Shown here in pieces: positions 9,230 through 17,843 of a stretch of DNA of 64,000 nucleotides. The notes below the pieces were generated by a model, which worked only from the letters and a program-made list of their open reading frames with translations, ran no database searches and was not told where the DNA came from. Made by a program: the position numbers and the translations under genes. Position 1 is the first letter of the stretch; each line of letters starts with the position of its first letter. The stretch is from CAIURC01 sp043777315 (GTDB taxonomy: Bacteria > Verrucomicrobiota > Verrucomicrobiia > Chthoniobacterales > Chthoniobacteraceae), in the NCBI GenBank assembly GCA_043777315.1, contig JAYVPW010000061.1, positions 1 to 64,000 of the forward strand, in the 5' to 3' direction.

Positions 9230-9951
9230 AGATCCCGAAACTCCAAAATCTGTTCCGGCTCAAAGCCCGCAAAAAGTACCACACGACAACCGCCGCGCGT
9301 CGCGTCGTCCCGGCGATGGACGACTACGACGCGGAGCCGCAGACCAGGCTCTCGAGCGCGTTCATCGTCGTCTTCATCCTGCACGTCGTAGCCATCGGCG
9401 GCATCTACGCGTTCAACAGCATCAAGGCGCATCGGAAGGCGAATGAGCCCGTGCTGCCGGCACCGTCATCGCTCGCAAAGTCCGTTGCGACGCCCGCGGT
9501 CACCGGACCAAAGCTGGAAGCGTCCGAGCCCGTCGGAGCGATCCCGCCACTTTCATCAACCGCGGTTTCGCCGCTCTCGGGTGCGAAACTTTACCATGTC
9601 AAGGCGGGCGATAATCCGGCCAAAGTCGCGGCGCAATTCGGTGTCACGGTGGCGGAGTTGGAGGAAGTGAACGGCGCCAAAAATGTGGCGACACTGCGGG
9701 TTGGACAGGTGCTCAACATTCCCAAAGCAAAACCGATCGCCGCGAAGAAAATCGACGACGCGCCCAAGGTCGGTGCGACGGCGAAAGTGACGCCGAAAAC
9801 CTACGTCGTGGCGAAGGGTGATAACCCGGTCTCGATCGCGCGCAAACTCGGGGTGAGCCAGGACGAACTGCTGAAACTCAACAACATCGACGACCCGAAA
9901 AAACTACAGATCGGGCAGACGTTGAAAGTGCCGCCGGCGAAGAAAAGCTGA
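9226..9951 (+). CDS. Bitopic membrane protein with two LysM domains
   Basis: A 241-residue protein with a basic cytoplasmic N-terminus of about 42 residues and one membrane helix at about 43-63. A Pro/Ala/Ser-rich linker leads to two LysM domains at about 123-167 and 193-236. Both LysM units carry GDNP instead of the commoner GDTL turn. LysM binds the glycan of peptidoglycan, so this is probably a divisome or wall-anchoring protein facing the periplasm. It sits in the operon between murD (ATGA overlap) and ftsW, not a standard dcw member. The bitopic plus wall-binding layout recalls FtsN without sequence similarity; that comparison is inference. Confidence 0.85.
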   Translation: MKIPKLQNLFRLKARKKYHTTTAARRVVPAMDDYDAEPQTRLSSAFIVVFILHVVAIGGIYAFNSIKAHRKANEPVLPAPSSLAKSVATPAVTGPKLEASEPVGAIPPLSSTAVSPLSGAKLYHVKAGDNPAKVAAQFGVTVAELEEVNGAKNVATLRVGQVLNIPKAKPIAAKKIDDAPKVGATAKVTPKTYVVAKGDNPVSIARKLGVSQDELLKLNNIDDPKKLQIGQTLKVPPAKKS

Positions 9952-9970
9952 CCGCTGAGGCTCGTCTGAA

Positions 9971-11128
9971 ATGCATCGCAAGAGCGTCTATTTCCTCGTG
10001 GTCGCGGTCGCGATCCTCGTGGTCATCGGCTGCGTGATGCTCTTCAGCACGAGCGCGTTCGCGCAGGACAGCCACGGCAATCCGAACTTTTTCATCAAGC
10101 GCCAGTTTGCGTGGCTCGCGGTTGGGTTTGTGGTCTGCGTGATCACGTCGAATATCGATTACCATTTTTGGCAGCGGACGTGGTGGATTTGGTTCGGCGT
10201 GTCGGCGTTGCTGCTGCTGCTTTGTTTCGTGCCGCCGTTCGGGCAACGCATCAACGGTTCGGCACGCTGGCTCAACTTTCGCGTCGCCTCTTTTCAGCCG
10301 TCGGAAATGGCGAAATTTGCCGCGGTCTGCGCGCTCGCGTGGTGGTTCGCGCGCGAGAAAACGGATGCCCGCAGTTTCCTGAATGGCTTCATTTTCCCGA
10401 TCGCTGGGACTGGGATTTTGATGGCGCTGATCGCGCCCGAAGTGGACATGGGCAGCACCGCGCTCATCGGCGCGACGATGTTCATCGTGATGTTCGTCGC
10501 GGGGACTCGGCTGCTCTACATCGCGCCCATTTTTACCGGAGCGATCGGGGCCATGCTGTATGTCGCGAGCCATCTGACCGAGCGGCGCGGACGATTGCTG
10601 GCCTTCCTCGACCTGGAGAAATTCAAGGACGGCGCGGGGCTTCAGCAGTACCAGGCGCTCATCGCTTTTGGATCGGGCGGAGTCGAGGGACTCGGCCTTG
10701 GAAATGGCCGGCAGAAAATGGCGTATCTGCCGTTCGCGCACACCGACTTCATTTTCCCGATGGTCGGCGAAGAACTCGGCCTCCGCTGCACGCTGCTCAT
10801 CGTCTCGTGCTACGTCGTGATCATCCTCTGCGGCGCGATCATTTCCACGCGCGCCCGCGACCGATTCGGCATGCTGCTCGGCTTCGGAATCGTCGTTATC
10901 ATCGCGCTCCAGGCCGCTCTGAATATCGGGGTGACGACCGCGCTGCTGCCGAACAAAGGCCTGCCGCTTCCATTCATCAGCTACGGCGGATCGAACCTCG
11001 CTTTCTGTCTCTTTTGCGTCGGGATTCTCATCAATATTTACCGGCAGGGCGTGAGCGAAAAGGCCGACAAGACGAGCATTCGGATGCGCGTGAAGACCCG
11101 CCTCCAGCCGCGCCCGATGCGCATCTGA
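9971..11128 (+). CDS. ftsW: Septal peptidoglycan glycosyltransferase FtsW (SEDS family)
   Basis: SEDS-family protein of 385 residues with about ten membrane segments. Conserved features include GSARWLNFRVASFQPSE, the PEVDMGSTALI loop with the acidic residue needed for polymerase activity in the family, and PLPFISYGGSN in the last segments. FtsW polymerises septal glycan together with FtsI. It lies between the LysM gene and murG, as in many dcw clusters. RodA would be the alternative, but the context fits FtsW. Confidence 0.94.
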   Translation: MHRKSVYFLVVAVAILVVIGCVMLFSTSAFAQDSHGNPNFFIKRQFAWLAVGFVVCVITSNIDYHFWQRTWWIWFGVSALLLLLCFVPPFGQRINGSARWLNFRVASFQPSEMAKFAAVCALAWWFAREKTDARSFLNGFIFPIAGTGILMALIAPEVDMGSTALIGATMFIVMFVAGTRLLYIAPIFTGAIGAMLYVASHLTERRGRLLAFLDLEKFKDGAGLQQYQALIAFGSGGVEGLGLGNGRQKMAYLPFAHTDFIFPMVGEELGLRCTLLIVSCYVVIILCGAIISTRARDRFGMLLGFGIVVIIALQAALNIGVTTALLPNKGLPLPFISYGGSNLAFCLFCVGILINIYRQGVSEKADKTSIRMRVKTRLQPRPMRI

Positions 11129-11132
11129 CACG

Positions 11133-12218
11133 ATGAAATTCGCCATCGCTGCCGGCGGAACCGGCGGCCATTTGTTCCCGGGCCTCGCGGTCGGCGAAGT
11201 GCTGCTGGCGCGCGGGCACGAGGTGATGATTCTGATCTCGGAAAAAGAGATCGATGCGCTCGCGACCCAGGGCCGTTCGGAGTTTCGCATCGAGCGGCTT
11301 CCGGGCATCGGAATGCCGAAGATTTTTTCGCCCGCGATCTTCGGATTTTTGCGGCGATTCAAGGCGGCCCTCGATCAATGCCGCGCGCTCTACGCCGAGT
11401 TCAAACCCGACGCGGTGCTCGGCATGGGCGGGTTCACTTCCACGGCACCGATTCTCGCCGGGCGGCCGCGCAAAATCCCGACGTTCGTGCATGAGTCGAA
11501 CGCGATTCCCGGCAAGGCGAATTGGCTCAACGCGCGGCTCGTGACCGCGGTGCTTCTGGGCTTTCAGGAATGCGGCCGGTACTTCCCAAAATCGCGCTGG
11601 ATCGTGACCGGCACTCCGATTCGCAACTCGCTCGCAACCCGCATGGACAAAGGATCCGCACTCGCGGCGTTCGGACTCCTGCCGGGCCGGAGAACGCTGT
11701 TCGTCATGGGCGGGAGTCAGGGCGCGCAGGGCATCAATCGCGCGCTGCTCTCAGCGCTCCCGGCGCTCAAAAATGCGGCGGTTCAAGTCATCCACCTCAC
11801 CGGCCGGCAGGATGAGGAATTGATGCGCGCGGCATACGCGGCGGCGGGTCTGCCGGCATTCGTCGCGGCCTTTTCGCATCGGATGGGCGAGGCCTACAGC
11901 GCGGCCGATTTTTGCATCGCGCGCTCCGGCGCGGCGAGCCTGACGGAGCTCTCGCATTTCGGGCTGCCGAGCGTGCTGATCCCGTATCCGTTCGCAGCCG
12001 AAGACCATCAAACTTTGAACGCAAAAATCTTTGCCGACGCGGGTGCCGCGACGCTATTGCATGAGCGCGAAATCACCGGCGGGATTCTCGCGCAAACGCT
12101 CTGCTCGATCCTCGACGATCCGGCCCGTCTCGCCGAGATGTCCGCCCGCAGCGCGAGCCTCGCTCCGCACGCGGCGGCAGAGCGGGTCGCCGAGACGATC
12201 TTGAAATTTTGTGCTTAG
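11133..12218 (+). CDS. murG: UDP-GlcNAc:lipid I GlcNAc transferase MurG
   Basis: GT28 glycosyltransferase of 361 residues that turns lipid I into lipid II on the inner face of the membrane. The N-terminal glycine loop GGTGGHLFPGLA is present, as are HESNAIPGKAN and the donor-site segments GGSQGAQGIN and RSGAASLTEL. It starts 4 bases after ftsW. A 39-base gap separates it from the murC-murB fusion. Confidence 0.95.
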   Translation: MKFAIAAGGTGGHLFPGLAVGEVLLARGHEVMILISEKEIDALATQGRSEFRIERLPGIGMPKIFSPAIFGFLRRFKAALDQCRALYAEFKPDAVLGMGGFTSTAPILAGRPRKIPTFVHESNAIPGKANWLNARLVTAVLLGFQECGRYFPKSRWIVTGTPIRNSLATRMDKGSALAAFGLLPGRRTLFVMGGSQGAQGINRALLSALPALKNAAVQVIHLTGRQDEELMRAAYAAAGLPAFVAAFSHRMGEAYSAADFCIARSGAASLTELSHFGLPSVLIPYPFAAEDHQTLNAKIFADAGAATLLHEREITGGILAQTLCSILDDPARLAEMSARSASLAPHAAAERVAETILKFCA

Positions 12219-12257
12219 AAAACTGTCACTTCCAGCGGGACGCGCAGCAGGCGTTTG

Positions 12258-14564
12258 ATGCGAATGGATACCGGTCAAATCCTCGCGGAAATCCTCGTCG
12301 GCGGTGAGCTGAAGATTCATCTCATCGGCGTCGCGGGCTCCGGCATGAGCGGCATCGCGGGGCTGCTCATCGCGCTCGGGCATCACGTCAGCGGGTCGGA
12401 TAAAGTCTCGACGATCGAAGTGCAGCGGCTGGAAAAACTCGGGCTGGAATTTTACACGCCCGCGCAGCCGGAAGCGGTGCAGCGCGCGGACCTCGTCATC
12501 TATTCGTCCGCGATTCGCGCCGGTCATCCCGATTACGACGAAGCGCTCGAGCTCGGCAAAAGCGTGGTGCGCCGGGCCGACGCGCTGGCGGCGGTGATGA
12601 ATTGCAAACGCGGAATCGTCGTCGCGGGGATGCACGGGAAGACGACGACCGCCTCGATGGCGGCGCATGTTTTACGGCACGGCGGCGTGAAGCCGTCGCA
12701 TTACGTCGGCGCGGAAATTCCGATTCTCGGGACGAATGCGCACTGGGATTCCGAGGGAGAATATTTCGTCGCCGAAGGCGATGAGAGCGACGGCACGCTG
12801 GCGTTTTACCACCCCGAGCACGCGATCGTTTTGAACATCGAGGAAGAGCATCTCGACTACTACGAAGACCTCGCCGCGATCGAAGCGGTCTTCCGCCAAC
12901 TCCTGAGCCAGACGAGCGGGAAGGTGTTTTATTGCGCCGACGATCCGCACGCGACGCGCATCTGCTCGGAGCATCCGGGCGCAATTTCGTATGGCGAATC
13001 CCGGACGGCATTTTTCCGTTTCGATGATGTTCACGCGAAGGATTTCCAGTCGCATTTCCGCGTGCTGCGCGGCGGCGAGCCGCTGGGCGCGCTGACGCTG
13101 AATGTCCCCGGCCGGCACAACGTCAGCAACGCGGTCGGAGTGATCGCGCTTGCGACGGAACTCGGAGTGCCGTTCGGAAAAATCGCGGAGGCACTCGAAA
13201 ATTTTTGCGGCGCGCGGCGGCGTTTTGAAATCAAGCATCGCAGCGATCGCTACATGATCGTGGATGATTACGGGCATCATCCGACTGAGGTCCGCGCGAC
13301 GCTCGCGACGGCGAAAAGCACGGGCCGCAAACGCGTGCTCGTGATGTTTCAGCCGCATCGTTTTAGCCGCACGCAGGCGCTGAAGGCGGAGTTCGGCCGC
13401 GCGTTTCGCGATGCCTCAGCCGTGGTCATCACCGACGTTTACGCGGCAAGCGAAAAACCGATTCCGGGCGTCACCGGACAGACGCTCGTCGATGAGATCA
13501 TCCGCGACGGACACGAGCGCGCGACGTATCAGCCGGACCGGCAAAAACTCGCGCTCGAGATCGGTCGCATGCTCGAGCCGGGCGATTGCGTAATCAGCCT
13601 CGGCGCGGGAAATATTCACGAAACCGCGACGCTGCTCGCGCGGGATGTCGCGCTGCTGGAGGAGCTGCAAAACGCGGTCGGCGCGGGCGACGTGAAACTT
13701 TATGAACCGCTCGCGAAGCACACCACGATGCGGGTGGGCGGGCCGGCGCAGTTTTGGGCTGAGCCGGAAACGGAGGAGGGTTTTGCGCGGCTCGTGCGGT
13801 TTTGCGGCGAGCGAAATCTCCCGATTTTCATGATGGGCCGCGGCTCGAATTTGTTGATCCGGGACGGCGGAATTCGCGGCGTGGTCGTGCATCTCGCCCG
13901 CGGCGAATTCCGGCATCTCGAAGTCCACGAGGGGCAAATCATCGCGGGCGTCGGGTTGAAATTAAAGGAGATCGCCTACGCCGCGCGCGATGCGCAGCTC
14001 GCCGGATTCGAGTGGATGGAAGGCATCCCGGGCAACGTCGGCGGGAGCCTGCGGATGAACGCGGGGGCGATGGGCGGCGAGACGTTCGACCAAATTGTGA
14101 GCGTGCGCTTCGTCGATCGGGCCGGGAATTTTCACACGAAAACGCCGGCGGAACTCGACGTGCATTATCGCCACGTCGGCTCGCTCGTCGCGAACTTCGC
14201 GGTCTCCGCGACTTTCAAAGGGCAGCCCGGCACGGCGGACGAGATCGAACGCATGCTCGAAGTTTCGCAGCAAAAGCGCCGGACGACGCAGCCGCGCGAG
14301 TCGAGCGCGGGGTGCATCTTCAAAAATCCCGGCACGATTCCGGCCGGGAAACTGGTCGATGAACTCGGCTTGAAAAACCTGAGCGTCGGACATGCGAGAG
14401 TCTCGGAAATCCACGGAAATTTCATTGTGAACGATGGCGGCGCGAGCGCGGCGGACGTGCTCGCGCTGATCGCGCTGATCAAGGAACGCGCGCTCCGCGA
14501 GCGCGGGATCACGCTCGAAACCGAGGTGCAAATCATCGGCGAGGAGAGCGGGTTTCACCCGTGA
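12258..14564 (+). CDS. murC/murB: MurC-MurB fusion: UDP-MurNAc:L-Ala ligase + UDP-enolpyruvyl-GlcNAc reductase
   Basis: One 768-residue protein carries two enzymes. Residues 1 to about 470 are MurC: GVAGSGMSGIAGL, the ATP loop GMHGKTTTAS and DDYGHHPTE. Residues from about 478 to the end are MurB: THTM-like KHTTMRVGGPAQF, FAD-binding GRGSNLLIRD, GIPGNVGGSLRMNAGA, and the type II substrate-site motif ESSAGCIFKNP with Glu in EVQIIG. MurB makes UDP-MurNAc, which MurC then uses, so the fusion joins consecutive steps. Starts TTG 12255, ATG 12258 and ATG 12264 are all in frame; I chose 12258. No frameshift is visible at the joint. Confidence 0.94.
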   Translation: MRMDTGQILAEILVGGELKIHLIGVAGSGMSGIAGLLIALGHHVSGSDKVSTIEVQRLEKLGLEFYTPAQPEAVQRADLVIYSSAIRAGHPDYDEALELGKSVVRRADALAAVMNCKRGIVVAGMHGKTTTASMAAHVLRHGGVKPSHYVGAEIPILGTNAHWDSEGEYFVAEGDESDGTLAFYHPEHAIVLNIEEEHLDYYEDLAAIEAVFRQLLSQTSGKVFYCADDPHATRICSEHPGAISYGESRTAFFRFDDVHAKDFQSHFRVLRGGEPLGALTLNVPGRHNVSNAVGVIALATELGVPFGKIAEALENFCGARRRFEIKHRSDRYMIVDDYGHHPTEVRATLATAKSTGRKRVLVMFQPHRFSRTQALKAEFGRAFRDASAVVITDVYAASEKPIPGVTGQTLVDEIIRDGHERATYQPDRQKLALEIGRMLEPGDCVISLGAGNIHETATLLARDVALLEELQNAVGAGDVKLYEPLAKHTTMRVGGPAQFWAEPETEEGFARLVRFCGERNLPIFMMGRGSNLLIRDGGIRGVVVHLARGEFRHLEVHEGQIIAGVGLKLKEIAYAARDAQLAGFEWMEGIPGNVGGSLRMNAGAMGGETFDQIVSVRFVDRAGNFHTKTPAELDVHYRHVGSLVANFAVSATFKGQPGTADEIERMLEVSQQKRRTTQPRESSAGCIFKNPGTIPAGKLVDELGLKNLSVGHARVSEIHGNFIVNDGGASAADVLALIALIKERALRERGITLETEVQIIGEESGFHP

Positions 14565-14579
14565 GCGGCGGCTAATTTT

Positions 14580-15500
14580 ATGATCGATCTTCAGAACAAA
14601 AAAATCGCGGTGCTGATGGGCGGCCCGGGCTCGGAGCGGAAGGTCTCGCTGAAGTCGGGCGAGGGTGTCGTGCAGGCGCTGCGCGAGCTCGGTGCGGAGG
14701 TTGCGGCGGTCGAAGTCGATGGGCCGGAGTTCGCGGTGCCGGACGGGACGGAGATCGTGTTCAACGTGATCCACGGGACGTTCGGCGAAGATGGTCAGGT
14801 GCAGCGAATTCTCGAATCGCGCGGCGTGGCTTACACCGGCGAAGGGGTCGCTGGGAGCGAGCTCGCGATCGACAAGATCGCCACGAAAAAAAGGCTCGTC
14901 GCGCGCGGAGTGCCGACGGCGGCGTTCGAGATTCTTCTCGATGGCGGGTCGCCGTCGCTGCCGGTGCCGTTCGTAATCAAGGCGCCGCGCGAGGGTTCGA
15001 GCGTCGGAATTTTCATCGTCCGCGAGGCGGGCGAGGCGGGAGGGAAGCTGCGCGAGGCGCATACGTTCGGGCGCGAGCTGCTCGTGGAAAAGTTCATCGC
15101 CGGACGCGAGCTGACGGTCGGGATCGTCGGCGACATGGCGCTGCCGATCATCGAGATCGTGGCGAAAAAGGACTTCTACAATTTCGAAAACAAATACCCG
15201 TTTCTGAATCCGAACGCGCCCGGGGCGGATCATTTTTGCCCGGCGGCGCTCAGCCCGGAACTCACGCGGATCGTGCAGCAGACAGCACTCGCGGCGCACC
15301 GCGCGCTCGACCTCCAAGTCTATTCGCGCGTCGATTTTCTCCTCACCGACGCGGACGAACCGCTCGTCCTCGAGGTCAACACGATCCCCGGAATGACGCC
15401 TTCCAGCCTCCTGCCCGAGGCTGCGGGCGTCGCTGGAATCAGCTACGGAGCGCTCTGCGCGCGCATCATCGAACTGTCCCTCGCCCGTTCCTCAAAATGA
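14580..15500 (+). CDS. ddl: D-alanine--D-alanine ligase
   Basis: ATP-grasp ligase of 306 residues making the D-Ala-D-Ala dipeptide used by MurF. It begins with VLMGGPGSERKVSLKSG, has VIHGTFGEDG in the N-terminal domain, KAPREGSSVGIF in the grasp domain, and ends with EVNTIPGMTPSSLLP, which holds the metal-binding Glu and Asn. It starts 15 bases after murC-murB and its TGA overlaps the ftsQ ATG. Chlamydiae fuse MurC with Ddl; here ddl is separate and MurC is fused to MurB instead. Confidence 0.95.
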   Translation: MIDLQNKKIAVLMGGPGSERKVSLKSGEGVVQALRELGAEVAAVEVDGPEFAVPDGTEIVFNVIHGTFGEDGQVQRILESRGVAYTGEGVAGSELAIDKIATKKRLVARGVPTAAFEILLDGGSPSLPVPFVIKAPREGSSVGIFIVREAGEAGGKLREAHTFGRELLVEKFIAGRELTVGIVGDMALPIIEIVAKKDFYNFENKYPFLNPNAPGADHFCPAALSPELTRIVQQTALAAHRALDLQVYSRVDFLLTDADEPLVLEVNTIPGMTPSSLLPEAAGVAGISYGALCARIIELSLARSSK

Positions 15501-16582
15501 AAAACGCCGCCTCTCGCAATCAGCGCGTGTCGAACCAGAAACAGCGCCGGCAGCAGCATGTTTTGGAAGTCACGATCCGCCGTGACAAGGCGGTGGCGCA
15601 ACGCAATCGCGCGATATTTTTTACCTCGTGCAAGGTGCTGTTTTACGTCGCTCTCGTGGTCGGAATTTACCTCGGCGGCAAAGAGGGTCTGCGCCGCTTT
15701 CTGTGGGAGAACCCCGAGTATTTTCTCAGCGATGTCCGCGTCGCGACCGACGGCGCGCTGACGCGTGAGCAGATCGTGGCGGCGAGCGGCGTGGTCGAGG
15801 GGCGCAATATTTTCACCGTCGATCTCGCGAAAGCGCACGAGGCGCTCGAGCATTTGCCGCAGGTCGAGCGCGTGGAAATCCAGCGCGTCCTGCCGAATCG
15901 CGTGAACATCAGCGTCACCGAGCGGCGGCCGATCGCGTGGGTGATTTCCAAAGCCGACGAAGATCCGACCTCGTCCGAAAAATCGTTTCTGATCGATGCG
16001 CGCGGAGTCGTGATGCGCAGCAAAACGGTGCTGCCCGAATATCTGCATCTGCCGGTGATCTCGGGCGTGGAGGTGGACAATCTCGCGGCCGGTCAGCGCG
16101 TGCAGACTTTTGAAATGCAGGCCGCGCTCGACCTCGTGCGGCTGAACGCGGACAGCACGCGTTTTCAGGCGCGGAACATCGACCTCGCGAAAGGTTACTG
16201 CCTCGTCGTCACGGATCGGACGCACGCGCAAATCACATTTGGCCTCGACCGCGTGGACCAGCAACTCGACCGGCTGAACCGCCTGCTCGATCGCACCGAA
16301 CCGGTGCATCGCGAGCTGCAGACGGTGAACTTGCTCGTCGAGCGAAACATGCCCGTTACTTTCGCCGAGCCCGTCTCCGAGACCGAGATGCCGCCGATCG
16401 CCGCGCCGCCGAAAACCATCTCCGCGCGGGACAAATTCCTTGCCGCGAAGGCGACGCCCACGCCGGCAAAAAAGGCGGTGAGCGCCACGCCGACGCCGAT
16501 CCATTCAAAGAAAGACGCCACGCCGGGCAGTCGGAAATCGCCCGCTGATGGAGTCAAAAAACGGTTCAATCTCAATGGCTAG
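15497..16582 (+). CDS. ftsQ: Cell division protein FtsQ (POTRA domain)
   Basis: A 361-residue protein with a basic cytoplasmic start (about 1-38), a membrane helix at about 39-60, then a POTRA domain (about 75-145: SDVRVATDGALTREQI, LPQVERVEIQRVLPN, TERRPIAW) and the FtsQ beta domain. The last 65 or so residues are a Pro/Lys/Thr-rich low-complexity tail, longer than in E. coli. The frame is open upstream inside ddl; the ATGA overlap at 15497-15500 fixes the start. FtsQ links FtsL/FtsB to the late divisome. Confidence 0.92.
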   Translation: MKNAASRNQRVSNQKQRRQQHVLEVTIRRDKAVAQRNRAIFFTSCKVLFYVALVVGIYLGGKEGLRRFLWENPEYFLSDVRVATDGALTREQIVAASGVVEGRNIFTVDLAKAHEALEHLPQVERVEIQRVLPNRVNISVTERRPIAWVISKADEDPTSSEKSFLIDARGVVMRSKTVLPEYLHLPVISGVEVDNLAAGQRVQTFEMQAALDLVRLNADSTRFQARNIDLAKGYCLVVTDRTHAQITFGLDRVDQQLDRLNRLLDRTEPVHRELQTVNLLVERNMPVTFAEPVSETEMPPIAAPPKTISARDKFLAAKATPTPAKKAVSATPTPIHSKKDATPGSRKSPADGVKKRFNLNG

Positions 16583-17843
16583 CGAAGACATCGTCGTCGG
16601 TTTGGAAATTGGCACCTCAAAGGTTTGCGCCGTCGTCGGAGAGACGCGGCGCGACGGGACGGTGAAGATTCTCGGGGTCGGGCACGCGCCGTCGCGCGGC
16701 GTGCGAAAGGGCGAGATCGTCGATTTCGACACCGCGGGAAAGTGCATCCGGGAGGCGCTCGCCGACGCGGAGGAAAAGAGTGACGTGATGATCCGCGCGG
16801 TCTTTCTCGCGGTGACGGGCGGCCACGTCGCGAGCTTCAACAACCGCGGATCGGTGACCATTCCCGAGGATCGCGAGGATATCTGCGAGGACGATTACGA
16901 GGACGTGCAGGCCGCGGCGCGCGAGGTGACCATCCCGCCGGCGAACATTTTTCTGCACTCCTTTTTGCAGCGGTATTACGTCGATGGGCAGGACGGCGTG
17001 CTCAATCCGATCGGCATGATGGGCCGCAAACTCGAGGCCGATTTCCACATCGTCCACGGCATCGGCAACCGCGTGAAAAACAGCATCCGCTGCGTGAAGG
17101 AGCTCGATATCGAAGTCGAGGAGATCGTCTTCGCGCCGATCGCCTCCGCGCTGGTCGTCCTCGATTTGAACCAGAAAAATCTCGGCGCGCTGGTCATCGA
17201 CATGGGCGGCGGGACCACCGGCTTCGTGGCCTACGTCGATGGCGGGATCAAGAAAAGCGGCTGCATCGCGGTCGGCGGCGACCACATCACGAACGACATC
17301 TCGCTCGGCCTCCGCATCCCGATGGCGCGCGCCGAGCGGCTGAAGATCGAGGAGGGGAGCGTGACCCTCGGCGATTCGTTGCCGGGCGAGCCGGTGGTGT
17401 TGAAAGACGAGACGGGATTCGCCGGGCGCGAGATCGAGCGCGAGATGCTGAACACGATCATCCACTGCCGCGTGCGCGAGACGCTCGAGCTGCTGAAGCG
17501 CGAATTCGAGGACACGACTTTTCTCGACTATCTCGGCGCCGGCTTGCTCCTCACCGGCGGCTGCTCGCTCATCGCCGGGATCGACAAATTGGCCGAGGAA
17601 ATCTTCGGCATGCCCGTGCATCTCACGCACGCGCACACCGTCAGCGGGATCACCTCCGCGTTTGAAAACCCGCAATTTTCCACCGCCATCGGGCTCATCA
17701 AATACGCGCAGGCGATGCAGGGCGAAAAGCCGCGCGGCTGGTTTTCCCGCATCACGCGCAGGCTCCCGTTCTTCGGAATGTGGCTGCTCCTCCCGGCCCT
17801 TCTCATCCTCATCGCCGTCGCCTTTTTCCTGCACCGCCCATGA
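16575..17843 (+). CDS. ftsA: Cell division protein FtsA with a C-terminal hydrophobic segment
   Basis: Actin-fold ATPase of 422 residues that tethers FtsZ to the membrane. Phosphate loops are GLEIGTSKV and DMGGGTTGFVA, and the adenosine loop is LLTGGCSLIAG. The usual FtsA ends in a short amphipathic helix. Here a similar basic stretch (GWFSRITRRLPFF) is followed by about 20 very hydrophobic residues (MWLLLPALLILIAVAFFL) before the stop, which looks like a true transmembrane helix. ATG 16575 overlaps ftsQ by 8 bases and puts the first phosphate loop about 10 residues in; ATG 16548 is a longer alternative. The stop overlaps the ftsZ ATG. Confidence 0.93.
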   Translation: MASEDIVVGLEIGTSKVCAVVGETRRDGTVKILGVGHAPSRGVRKGEIVDFDTAGKCIREALADAEEKSDVMIRAVFLAVTGGHVASFNNRGSVTIPEDREDICEDDYEDVQAAAREVTIPPANIFLHSFLQRYYVDGQDGVLNPIGMMGRKLEADFHIVHGIGNRVKNSIRCVKELDIEVEEIVFAPIASALVVLDLNQKNLGALVIDMGGGTTGFVAYVDGGIKKSGCIAVGGDHITNDISLGLRIPMARAERLKIEEGSVTLGDSLPGEPVVLKDETGFAGREIEREMLNTIIHCRVRETLELLKREFEDTTFLDYLGAGLLLTGGCSLIAGIDKLAEEIFGMPVHLTHAHTVSGITSAFENPQFSTAIGLIKYAQAMQGEKPRGWFSRITRRLPFFGMWLLLPALLILIAVAFFLHRP

